From: Alphaproteobacteria bacterium
GTDB lineage: Bacteria > Pseudomonadota > Alphaproteobacteria > UBA7985 > JAUIBT01
Direction: 5' to 3'
Assembly: GCA_030428565.1 (NCBI GenBank)
Contig: JAUIDR010000015.1
Location: forward strand, 1-63,879
Length of the DNA: 63,879 nucleotides
The notes under the pieces were generated by a model, which saw only the letters and a program-made list of their open reading frames with translations, searched no databases and was not told the DNA's origin. This document shows, in pieces, positions 54,381 through 63,879 of the stretch. The stretch's first letter is position 1, and each line of letters opens with the position of its first letter. The translations under genes and the position numbers were made by a program.

Positions 54381-55406
54381 ATGCGCTTTGGATTGTTAGC
54401 AGTTCCCGCGGTGGTGGTCTTGGGGCTTTCGGCGTGTCAACCGCTGGAAAGCGCAGACACAGTTGAGACCGCAGAAGTCGCCGCACCGGTACACGACGGC
54501 ATTTGTACCCCTCGAGTGGTTCAGGCTCAGCCTAACCTGCCCCCGCAGACGATTATGGATGACCCCGATTGTGCGCCAGCAACCGTCGTTGCTCCCATTC
54601 AATCGGTGGCCGCCTATTCGACCGAGCCTCTGGTGACCATCAGCGGTGACGTGGCGTTTGATACAGATAGCGCCACCATCAAGACCCGCTTCAAGAGCGA
54701 GCTGGACGATATTGCAGCGCGCCTTATGTCATCAGGCGGTACCTCCTTTACCGTCGTCGGCCACACTGACACCCGCGGTTCAGAAGACTATAACCAGAAG
54801 CTATCTGAAAAGCGCGCTCGCTCAGTTGCAGACTACTTGGTCACTCGCGGTGTACCGCGTGCCTACTTGCAGGTTCGTGGTGACGGTGAGACCAGCCCGA
54901 TTGATCCGGGTTTCAGCGATGAAGCGCACCGCCGCAATCGCCGCGTAGAGATCATCGGCACCGGTGGCGCAAGCTTCAGCGGCGCAGGCTACCAGCAGCA
55001 ACTGCCTGCTGGCGCTCAAGGCTACAGCTACACGCAAGCAGCACCGCGCTATACTTACGGCGCTGCTCCGGCGGCTGGCATGCAAGCCGCGCCTGTTCCA
55101 GCACAAATGCAGCCTGGTTCGCACGCAATCACCAACTACACCCAGGCTCCTAACGGTGGTTACGTAGCCCCGGGTTACGGCGCGACACCTGGCTATCCGC
55201 CAGCCTACGGCGCCCCCGCATACGGCGCTGCGCCGACCTGTGGCGCTTACCCGCTGCAGCCCTGCCCGCAGCCTGCCCCTTACGCCTATCCTTACCAGCC
55301 AGCTCCGCAGACCTCTCAGGCCGCCCCGTCGCAGCCGCAGCCGGTTACCAATTCTAACGGCACAACTTTGCGGTCAACCTACGGCACCTTTAACGGCAAC
55401 GTCTAA
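54381..55406 (+). CDS. OmpA-family lipoprotein with Pro/Ala/Tyr/Gln-rich tail
   Basis: A 341-residue outer-membrane lipoprotein: signal peptide with lipobox LSAC (Cys19), a short linker with cysteines, then an OmpA peptidoglycan-binding domain at about 85-195 (DVAFDTDSATIK, VVGHTDTRGSEDYNQKLSEK, RRNRRVEIIG). The remaining 145 residues are a repetitive tail rich in Tyr-Gly-Ala-Pro. AGGAG lies nine bases upstream of the ATG, and a strong terminator follows 30 bases after the stop, so it is monocistronic. The structured upstream region suggests post-transcriptional control. Confidence 0.9.
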   Translation: MRFGLLAVPAVVVLGLSACQPLESADTVETAEVAAPVHDGICTPRVVQAQPNLPPQTIMDDPDCAPATVVAPIQSVAAYSTEPLVTISGDVAFDTDSATIKTRFKSELDDIAARLMSSGGTSFTVVGHTDTRGSEDYNQKLSEKRARSVADYLVTRGVPRAYLQVRGDGETSPIDPGFSDEAHRRNRRVEIIGTGGASFSGAGYQQQLPAGAQGYSYTQAAPRYTYGAAPAAGMQAAPVPAQMQPGSHAITNYTQAPNGGYVAPGYGATPGYPPAYGAPAYGAAPTCGAYPLQPCPQPAPYAYPYQPAPQTSQAAPSQPQPVTNSNGTTLRSTYGTFNGNV

Positions 55407-55436
55407 GGGCGCACCCGCTGGCCTATAAAAAGATCG

Positions 55437-55466
55437 AACCCTCTGCCCCGAAGGCAGAGGGTTTTT
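55437..55466 (+). terminator. terminator after the OmpA-like gene
   Basis: AACCCTCTGCC (55437-55447) pairs with GGCAGAGGGTT (55453-55463), loop CCGAA, followed by five T. Confidence 0.92.
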
Positions 55467-55684
55467 CTTTGCCCGCTATTCGCTAGCCCCCGTCCGCTGC
55501 TTCGCGAAGCCACCGCAAGCAAACTTGCAGGCTTTGCACGACTCATCGCAAAAGCGTCTTATTTCACCAATCCAAGATGCACCTAGCTTCTCCACTTTGT
55601 TGGGGATCGGCCCGCAATTTTGCGACGCCGACCCTTGTTCGTGCTCGCCACGTTCGTCCCCACGAGAATTCAAAAGGTGCCCCG

Positions 55685-57316
55685 ATGAACACCCTACCTC
55701 GCTTTGACACCCCCGCGCTCACCCAAACATTGGCTCGAAAATCTGCGACTGCTGGCCGCTTTGCCACTTGGTCAAGCTGCCTCGCCCTTGCCGGCTTGGC
55801 CTTAGCCTACAACGCCCCGGCTTTTGCGGCCTCGCTTGATATGCAGCTTAGCTTTGATCGCCCCGTGGTACTGGCTGGCCAGAACGATCAAGAGATCTAC
55901 GCTCTTATTCGCCTGAAAGCCGACAAACCCGCCGAGCGCGAAGATCACGAAGACGTCCGTCTCAACGTGGCGCTAGTGCTGGATCAATCGGGTTCCATGG
56001 AAGAAGCGGGCAAGCTCAGCTACGCAAAGCGCGCGGCCAAAGATTTTGTCTCGCGCCTTGATGCAGATGATCGCGTTGCGCTCGTGGCCTTTTCTTCCCA
56101 AGTGCATCTGCTGGCCCGCGCCGACGCGCCCAATGAACGCCGACTTCACCGGCTCATTTCCCAACTGGAGCCCACCAACGCTACCAACATTTCCGGCGGC
56201 ATTGACATGGGCGGACGCCAGGTCAAAGGCGATCTGCTGGAGCGCGGAATTAACCGGGTCATTTTGCTGTCCGACGGGCTGGCCAATCGCGGCGTGGTCG
56301 ATGAACAAGAAATCGGGCAATTTGCACGACGCTGGCGCGAGCGCGGCGTTAGCATCACAGCCATGGGCCTGGGCGCAGACTACGATGAAGACTTCTTGGC
56401 CACCATCGCCAGCAACGGCCAGGGCAACTATCATTTCATCGAGAGCCCCGCACAAATGGCGCGGGTCTTCGATCAAGAAATCCGCTCGCTACAATCGACG
56501 ACCGCCCAAGACGTTGAGTTGCGTTTCGACATCAACAACAAGATCGTTCGCGATGCGCATTACTTCTCTATTGAAGAGGAGCCGCTGAGCAAACTGGCCG
56601 ACCTTGGCACCTTCTTTGGCGGCGAGCAGCGCGCCTTTTTGATCAAGATGACCTTGGATGCCGACCAGACTTCCACGCTCGATCTGGGCTCGGTACAACT
56701 GGCCTACATCGATGCCCAAACAGGGCTGCGAAAGACCCAGACCTCCAATTTGATGCTGACAACCAGCGACGATGAAGCCGCGCTTGAGGTCAACGTCGAG
56801 ATTGAAGAAAAGGTCGCGCTGATGCGGGCCAACCAAATCGAGCAAGAAGCCCTGCGCTTGGCACGTGAGCAGGACAATCAAGCGGCGGCTGGCTACCTGC
56901 AAAGCGCGCTAACAGAGCTGGAAGAAGCAGCACCGGCGGTGCCTGGCGTCGCCAAGAAGCTGCAAGGTCTGGCCCTGCAAGCCGACGAATACAGCACCTT
57001 GGATCAGCAATCGGACGCAGAGCAAGAGCTCTATTTGAAGGCGCGCCAAAATGCGACCGTCAACGTCAAGCAAGGCAAAGGCGCGCTGGACCTTTTGGGC
57101 GAGGGCGACACCGGCTTTATGGTTGAGCGTTTGCAAAAGGCGCTCAAGGCGCAGTTGCAAGGTCAGGCAGGCGGCAGCCTGGATCTAGACACTATGGCTA
57201 CCGGTCAGTTCGACGCAGCCACCGCCGAAGCCGTTCGCGCCTTCCAGCGCAGCCAGGGTCTGGATGACGACGGTTTGGCCGGCCCCCTAACGCTAGAAGC
57301 GCTAGGTCTGCGCTAA
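55685..57316 (+). CDS. exported von Willebrand factor A protein with peptidoglycan-binding domain
   Basis: A 543-residue protein. The N-terminal 48 residues include a hydrophobic signal segment (CLALAGLALAYNAPAFA). A vWA domain follows (about 90-260) with a complete MIDAS site: Asp100-x-Ser102-x-Ser104, the Thr in PTNATNISGG and the Asp in LLSDGLANRG. A beta-sandwich and a helical region lie between about 270 and 470. The last 65 residues are PG_binding_1-like (LLGEGDTGFMVERLQKAL, FDAATAEAVRAFQRSQGL). This suggests a metal-dependent adhesion or scaffold module attached to the wall. AAGG lies seven bases before the ATG at 55685. A tandem repeat follows the stop. No MoxR-type ATPase gene is nearby. 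Confidence 0.88.
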   Translation: MNTLPRFDTPALTQTLARKSATAGRFATWSSCLALAGLALAYNAPAFAASLDMQLSFDRPVVLAGQNDQEIYALIRLKADKPAEREDHEDVRLNVALVLDQSGSMEEAGKLSYAKRAAKDFVSRLDADDRVALVAFSSQVHLLARADAPNERRLHRLISQLEPTNATNISGGIDMGGRQVKGDLLERGINRVILLSDGLANRGVVDEQEIGQFARRWRERGVSITAMGLGADYDEDFLATIASNGQGNYHFIESPAQMARVFDQEIRSLQSTTAQDVELRFDINNKIVRDAHYFSIEEEPLSKLADLGTFFGGEQRAFLIKMTLDADQTSTLDLGSVQLAYIDAQTGLRKTQTSNLMLTTSDDEAALEVNVEIEEKVALMRANQIEQEALRLAREQDNQAAAGYLQSALTELEEAAPAVPGVAKKLQGLALQADEYSTLDQQSDAEQELYLKARQNATVNVKQGKGALDLLGEGDTGFMVERLQKALKAQLQGQAGGSLDLDTMATGQFDAATAEAVRAFQRSQGLDDDGLAGPLTLEALGLR

Positions 57317-57367
57317 GCCAAGGCTGTTAGGCCTTGAAAGCGCTGGCCTGCCCTCTCACCTAAGGGG

Positions 57368-57437
57368 GCGGACCAGTGAATGCGGACCAGTGAATGCGGA
57401 CCAGTGAATGCGGACCAGTGAATGCGGACCAGTGAAT
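57368..57437. repeat. 14-bp tandem repeat, five perfect copies
   Basis: GCGGACCAGTGAAT repeated exactly five times, with a partial sixth, 51 bases after the vWA gene stop. The rest of 57438-57752 up to clpX contains no recognised gene; a TTGTCA with TAACCT 18 bases downstream near 57684-57713 is a possible clpX promoter. Confidence 0.97.
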
Positions 57438-57752
57438 GCGACCAAGCCAATGACGGGGCAAAGCCAAAGATGCAGCAAAGCCAGTGGCGGAGACGGCAGC
57501 AACGCTGCTTCACTTCACGACGGGCCACGCCAAAGCTGCTTCGCGCTAAACGTCTGCGATCAAAGAACTTGCTGACAAGCCAAGGCGCGAGCGGGTTCAA
57601 GACCAGCGACGGCGGCGCGGCGTTCGATTGTCGCGCCATCCACAAGGCCCATCACACATGGACGAGCGCAAAGTTAGCTATTGTCAGCCTTGCGTGGCCC
57701 GGGCTAACCTAGAGGCCGTATTTGAACGGTCGAATAGAAGACGGAAAATTCA

Positions 57753-59009
57753 ATGAGCTCCACCGGAGATAAATCCGACGCCAAATCAACTCTTTACTGC
57801 TCGTTTTGCGGCAAGAGCCAGCACGAAGTGAAAAAACTGATCGCAGGGCCGACGGTCTTTATTTGCGATGAGTGTGTTGAGCTGTGCATGGATATCATCC
57901 GGGAAGAGACCAAAACACAGCAGCTTAAGTCGTCCGGGGCGGTGCCGACGCCCAAAGAAATCTTCAAGATTTTGGATGACTATGTCATCGGCCAGAGCGC
58001 AGCCAAGCGCATGCTGGCGGTCGCCGTTCACAACCACTACAAGCGTCTGGAACACGCGGCAAAAAACAAGGACGTCGAGCTGGCTAAATCCAATATCCTG
58101 CTGATCGGGCCGACGGGCTGCGGCAAGACGTTGTTGGCTCAGACCTTGGCGCGGATTTTGGATGTGCCCTTCACGATGGCCGACGCCACCACTTTGACCG
58201 AGGCCGGTTATGTGGGCGAGGACGTGGAGAACATCATTCTCAAGCTGTTGCAAGCCTCAGACTATAATGTCGAAAAGGCCGAGCGCGGCATTGTCTACAT
58301 CGATGAAATCGACAAGGTAAGCCGCAAGTCGGACAACCCCTCCATCACGCGCGATGTCTCGGGTGAAGGCGTTCAGCAAGCACTTCTAAAGCTGATGGAA
58401 GGCACGGTTGCCGCGGTCCCGCCCCAAGGCGGACGCAAGCACCCTCAGCAAGAATTCCTGCAGGTTGACACCTCCAATATCTTGTTCATTTGTGGTGGCG
58501 CGTTTGCCGGGCTGGATAAAATCATCTCCGCGCGCGGACAAGGCAAGCAGATCGGCTTTGGCGCCGATGTGCGCGATCCGGATGACCGCAAGGTCGGTGA
58601 GCTGTTGGCCGAAGTGGAGCCCGAAGACCTGCAGAAGTATGGTCTGATCCCCGAATTCATCGGCCGCCTGCCGGTTCTGGCGACCTTGCACGACCTGGAT
58701 GAAGACGCGCTGATCCAAATCCTGACTGAGCCCAAAAACGCGCTGCTTAAGCAGTACCAGCGTTTGTTCGAAATGGAGAACGTCTCGCTGCACTTTAACG
58801 ACGAAGCGCTGGCTGCGGTCGCCAAGCGGGCCATCGCCCGCAAAACCGGTGCGCGCGGTTTGCGCTCGATCATGGAAGATATCTTGCTGGATACTATGTT
58901 CGACCTGCCCGACCTGAAGGGCGTCGAAGAAGTAGTGATCAATCAAGAAGTGGTCGACAACGAGGCGAGCCCGCTGTTGATCTATTCCGATGTAGAGGCC
59001 AGCGCCTAG
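57753..59009 (+). CDS. clpX: ATP-dependent Clp protease ATPase subunit ClpX
   Basis: AAA+ unfoldase that feeds substrates to ClpP. The 418-residue protein starts with the C4 zinc-binding domain ([18 protein letters not shown] at about 15-40). The Walker A is GPTGCGKT, followed by sensor and pore motifs, VYIDEIDKV (Walker B) and the C-terminal [16 protein letters not shown]. No strong ribosome-binding site is visible. lon follows on the same strand, the usual alphaproteobacterial order, but clpP and tig, which normally precede clpX, are at the other end of the window on the minus strand. Confidence 0.98.
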   Translation: MSSTGDKSDAKSTLYCSFCGKSQHEVKKLIAGPTVFICDECVELCMDIIREETKTQQLKSSGAVPTPKEIFKILDDYVIGQSAAKRMLAVAVHNHYKRLEHAAKNKDVELAKSNILLIGPTGCGKTLLAQTLARILDVPFTMADATTLTEAGYVGEDVENIILKLLQASDYNVEKAERGIVYIDEIDKVSRKSDNPSITRDVSGEGVQQALLKLMEGTVAAVPPQGGRKHPQQEFLQVDTSNILFICGGAFAGLDKIISARGQGKQIGFGADVRDPDDRKVGELLAEVEPEDLQKYGLIPEFIGRLPVLATLHDLDEDALIQILTEPKNALLKQYQRLFEMENVSLHFNDEALAAVAKRAIARKTGARGLRSIMEDILLDTMFDLPDLKGVEEVVINQEVVDNEASPLLIYSDVEASA

Positions 59010-59034
59010 GCGTTCGCCAAACAGCCTCCGCGGC

Positions 59035-59060
59035 GCTGGTCGGTCGGCCAGCTTTGTTTT
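59035..59060 (+). terminator. probable terminator after clpX
   Basis: GCTGGTC (59035-59041) and GGCCAGC (59046-59052) pair with one G-U, followed by TTTGTTTT. It separates clpX from lon. Confidence 0.6.
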
Positions 59061-59330
59061 CGCTGCCGATCGCAGCGCTTGGGGATGTTCAATTCCCTCG
59101 CGCCAGTGATGGTGGTGTAAGCGAGAGCGGCCTTGCGCACTAAAATCGCGCTGCCAGCCGACCAATTGCGCAAATTGCGACCAAATTCGAAGCCGCGCAC
59201 ACTTGGCAACGTTGAAAAACTAACCGCGACGCCTACATGTGCCTAAACACTAGAAAAGACTCAATAATCTGACCTGGATGGCGCTGATTTCTAGCGCCGA
59301 ACCGATCCCCAGCCCCGTTTGGAGAATTGC
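59061..59330. other. intergenic region before lon
   Basis: The stretch contains no gene. A GGCGCT/AGCGCC hairpin (59280-59298) lies just before the lon ribosome-binding site and might modulate translation. I do not find a convincing heat-shock promoter. Confidence 0.35.
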
Positions 59331-61757
<2,427 letters not shown>

Positions 61758-61766
61758 AGGAACCGG

Positions 61767-62084
61767 ATGGATCAAGTGCTAGCGCATTTGATCCATCTAA
61801 ATCAGACCCGCCCCGTGCGCTTAGTCCGCCTGCCCGTGAGCGATGGTAAAGCGGGCGAAGCGGATAAGGCGCTTGCGCGCCCATCTGCGGACCCGGAAAC
61901 CGGCGCGGGCAGTGTGCGCCCGGTGCCTGACAAAGCGCCAAGTCCGGCCATGGCGGATGCTTTGAGGCCAGCGGTCGCCAAGGCTTCTGCTGAACCGCCA
62001 GCGGCTATCAAGGTTACTCCGCCTGCCAAAGAACCACCGGCGACCGAACGCCGCCGTTCTGGGCTGTGGCCTTTCTCACGCTAG
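61767..62084 (+). CDS. small Pro/Ala-rich hypothetical protein after lon
   Basis: A 105-residue ORF starting nine bases after the lon stop with AAGGA five bases before its ATG, so it is probably translated from the lon transcript. The first 25 residues (MDQVLAHLIHLNQTRPVRLV) look folded, the rest is Pro/Ala/Glu-rich and ends in a basic RRRSGLWPFSR. I recognise no family and see no export signal. Composition and spacing support a gene, but no homology is known to me. Confidence 0.5.
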   Translation: MDQVLAHLIHLNQTRPVRLVRLPVSDGKAGEADKALARPSADPETGAGSVRPVPDKAPSPAMADALRPAVAKASAEPPAAIKVTPPAKEPPATERRRSGLWPFSR

Positions 62085-62157
62085 GAAGGCCCTGTTCGCC
62101 CTGGGATCGCCTCTGCTCTGCCAAGCGCGGTTGATGCGACGACAAGCGAGCCATTAA

Positions 62158-62230
62158 CAGGCCCAAGTGTCTCCAGGCCCAAGTGTCTCCAGGCCCAAGT
62201 GTCTCCAGGCCCAAGTGTCTTCAGGCCCAA
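62158..62230. repeat. 16-bp tandem repeat, four and a half copies
   Basis: CAGGCCCAAGTGTCTC at 62158-62173, 62174-62189 and 62190-62205, a copy with one change at 62206-62221 and half a copy to 62230. It lies 73 bases after the small ORF. The remaining bases up to purB (62231-62414) contain no recognised gene or clear promoter. Confidence 0.97.
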
Positions 62231-62414
62231 CCACGGCGACAAGCTGCGGTGGGGTTTCTTGTTGCTCGCCCCCGCGAGCCAGGACGCTGGGTCGCAGAGC
62301 ACAAAGGGGGCAAGGGCTTGGCCCGCCGCGGCCTTGGCCCTAAAGTGAGCGGGTCAAGAGCACCCTTCCCTGACCCTAGACACTTGACCTTCAACAAAAG
62401 AAAAGCCTGCCCGC

Positions 62415-63713
62415 ATGATCCCCCGCTATACCCGCGATGTCATGGCGTCGATTTGGACGCCCGAAAACAAATTCCGCATTTGGTTTGAAATTGAGGCGCA
62501 CGCCACCGACCGCCTCGCGCAGTTGGGCGTTGTCCCTGCCGACGCTGCCGCTGCTATTTGGGAGCGCGGCAAGCCCCCATTCGACATTGACCGTATTGAC
62601 GAAATCGAGCGCGAGACCAAGCACGATGTCATTGCCTTCTTGACCCACGTGGCTGAAAAAGTTGGCGATGAAGCCCGTTTCTTGCACCAGGGCATGACCT
62701 CAAGTGACGTGTTGGACACCACGCTTGCCGTACAAATGCGCGACGCCGCCGACATCCTGTTGGACGATTTGGATAAGTTGCTGGAGGCGCTGAAGCGCCG
62801 CGCGCACGAACACAAAGATGACATCTGCCTTGGCCGCTCGCATGGCATCCATGCCGAGCCGACCACCTTTGGCGTCAAACTGGCCGGTCACTTTGCGGCT
62901 TTCCAGCGCTGCCGCCTTCGCCTGGAGGCCGCCCGCGCAGAGGTGGCCACTTGCGCGATTTCTGGTGCGGTGGGCACCTTCGCCAACATCGACCCCAGCG
63001 TCGAAACCTACGTGGCCGACAAGATGGGCCTTGCGCCCGAGACGCACTCGACCCAAGTCATTCCGCGCGACCGTCATGCCATGTTCTTTGCAACGCTGGG
63101 CGTCATCGCGTCTTGCGTCGAAAATCTGGCGACCGAAATTCGCCACTTGCAGCGCACCGAGGTCTATGAAGCTGAAGAGTTTTTCTCAAAGGGCCAGAAG
63201 GGCTCTTCGGCCATGCCGCACAAGCGCAATCCGGTTCTGACCGAAAATCTGACCGGCTTGGCTCGTCTGGTTCGTGCAGCCGTCACCCCCGCCCTGGAAA
63301 ATGTGGCCCTGTGGCACGAGCGCGATATCTCGCACTCCTCGGTAGAGCGTGGCATCGGCCCCGACGCCACTGTGACCCTGGACTTTGCTTTGGCGCGCCT
63401 GACCGGCGTCATCGACAAGCTGTTGGTCTATCCTGAGCGCATGCAGCGCAACCTGGATCAGCTCGGCGGCCTGGTGCATTCCCAGCGCGTGCTGCTGGCT
63501 CTAACGCAGGCCGGATTGTCGCGCGAGCAAGCCTATTCGGCGGTGCAGCGCAACGCTATGAAAGTATGGACTGAGGGGGCCGACTTCTTGGAGAGCCTAC
63601 TGGCCGATGACGAAGTGGTCGCCCACATCAGCAAAGAGGCCCTGACGCAGGCCTTCGATCTCAGCTACCACACTAAGCACGTCGACACGATCTTTCAGCG
63701 CGTCTTTGGATAG
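62415..63713 (+). CDS. purB: adenylosuccinate lyase
   Basis: Cleaves SAICAR to AICAR and adenylosuccinate to AMP in purine synthesis. The 432-residue protein belongs to the fumarase/aspartase superfamily; the signature GSSAMPHKRNP lies near residue 265, with TSSDVLDT and GRSHGIHAEPTTFG earlier supplying the catalytic residues. The ATG at 62415 has no clear ribosome-binding site. It is flanked by tandem repeats on both sides. Confidence 0.97.
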   Translation: MIPRYTRDVMASIWTPENKFRIWFEIEAHATDRLAQLGVVPADAAAAIWERGKPPFDIDRIDEIERETKHDVIAFLTHVAEKVGDEARFLHQGMTSSDVLDTTLAVQMRDAADILLDDLDKLLEALKRRAHEHKDDICLGRSHGIHAEPTTFGVKLAGHFAAFQRCRLRLEAARAEVATCAISGAVGTFANIDPSVETYVADKMGLAPETHSTQVIPRDRHAMFFATLGVIASCVENLATEIRHLQRTEVYEAEEFFSKGQKGSSAMPHKRNPVLTENLTGLARLVRAAVTPALENVALWHERDISHSSVERGIGPDATVTLDFALARLTGVIDKLLVYPERMQRNLDQLGGLVHSQRVLLALTQAGLSREQAYSAVQRNAMKVWTEGADFLESLLADDEVVAHISKEALTQAFDLSYHTKHVDTIFQRVFG

Positions 63714-63725
63714 GCTGTATCGGGA

Positions 63726-63823
63726 ACTCGGTGTCCTGAACTCTTCGGCTTAAACTCTTCGGCTTAAACTCTTCGGCTTAAACTCTTCGGCTTAAACTCT
63801 GCGGCCTAAACTCGATGTCCTGG
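63726..63823. repeat. seven-unit 14-bp periodic array after purB
   Basis: Seven consecutive 14-base units: a diverged outer unit (63726-63739), four identical ACTCTTCGGCTTAA (63740-63795), a variant with three changes (63796-63809) and a diverged outer unit (63810-63823) similar to the first. It begins 13 bases after the purB stop. A perfect 9-base-arm hairpin (63819-63827/63829-63837, CCTGGCCGC) follows, without a T-run. Nothing else is recognised up to the window end. Confidence 0.95.
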
Positions 63824-63879
63824 CCGCTGCGGCCAGGCGGCGGATCTTCGCGTCACCGCCTGTGCCAAATTTCACTTCT

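Noticed and set aside
54112-54381. 89-codon ORF upstream of the OmpA-like gene
   Set aside because: It runs through the inverted repeats and AT-rich leader, lacks a good ribosome-binding site and has no recognisable features; an RNA structure explains the region better.
57313-57645. 110-codon minus-strand ORF containing repeated HSLVRIHWSA-type segments
   Set aside because: The repeated peptide is only the translation of the 14-bp tandem array; there is no start signal or family resemblance.
59061-59330. Heat-shock promoter of lon
   Set aside because: A CTTG followed by a C-rich element was considered, but the spacing and -10 do not match an alphaproteobacterial sigma-32 promoter.

Overview
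The window is a chromosomal segment of a Gram-negative alphaproteobacterium, moderately GC-rich by inspection. The family-level content supports this: kdsA (LPS core synthesis), the order mreB-mreC-mreD-mrdA-rodA, hom next to recJ, hfq next to hflX, rpiB next to glyA, clpX followed by lon, a HemB without the zinc cysteines and a ComEC lacking an obvious metallo-beta-lactamase tail. I cannot assign an order or genus. No prophage, insertion sequence, CRISPR array, rRNA operon or origin is visible; the window is mostly housekeeping genes plus one accessory catabolic region.

Layout. 1-9.1 kb: a repeat-bearing Sel1-like/peptidoglycan-binding protein, clpP, tig, tRNA-Leu(UAG), recJ, hom, an OmpA-like lipoprotein and a gamma-carbonic-anhydrase-like protein. 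9.1-13.1 kb: eno, kdsA, an alpha/beta hydrolase and a DUF985 cupin. 13.1-18.9 kb: the complete rod-shape/elongasome cluster. 19.1-22 kb: leuA with a probable leucine attenuator (an 18-codon Leu-rich leader peptide whose AUG sits where transcription should begin), then an EamA exporter. 22.3-32 kb: a Spy-like periplasmic protein, a MaoC/SDR pair, tRNA-Pro(UGG), a UbiH-type monooxygenase, a second EamA protein, comEC, gltX and gltA. 32.7 kb: a solitary rpmA.

33.1-44.3 kb is the accessory part. A minus-strand operon (N-methylproline-demethylase-like flavoprotein, proline-racemase-superfamily protein with a Ser/Cys pair, ProC-like reductase, second iron-sulfur flavoprotein) lies divergent from a TetR regulator. 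A second minus-strand operon with overlapping genes follows: M24 creatinase-like protein without metal ligands, class III CoA-transferase, MmgE/PrpD protein, mesaconyl-C4-CoA-hydratase-like protein. The first fits demethylation and conversion of an N-methylated (hydroxy)proline to proline; the second resembles a C5-dicarboxylate/CoA module. That the two operate together is inference.

44.4-63.9 kb: a 51-residue membrane protein, glyA, rpiB, a 3-hydroxyisobutyryl-CoA hydrolase, hemB, a lipoprotein, hflX-hfq, an L,D-transpeptidase, a structured AT-rich leader before a second OmpA-like lipoprotein, a vWA/peptidoglycan-binding protein, clpX, lon and purB.

A recurring oddity is short perfect or near-perfect tandem repeats (12-16 bp units, a different sequence each time) abutting or just downstream of stop codons (recJ, the EamA gene, hfq, the vWA gene, the lon-distal ORF, purB), with 15- and 18-bp in-frame versions inside the first gene.
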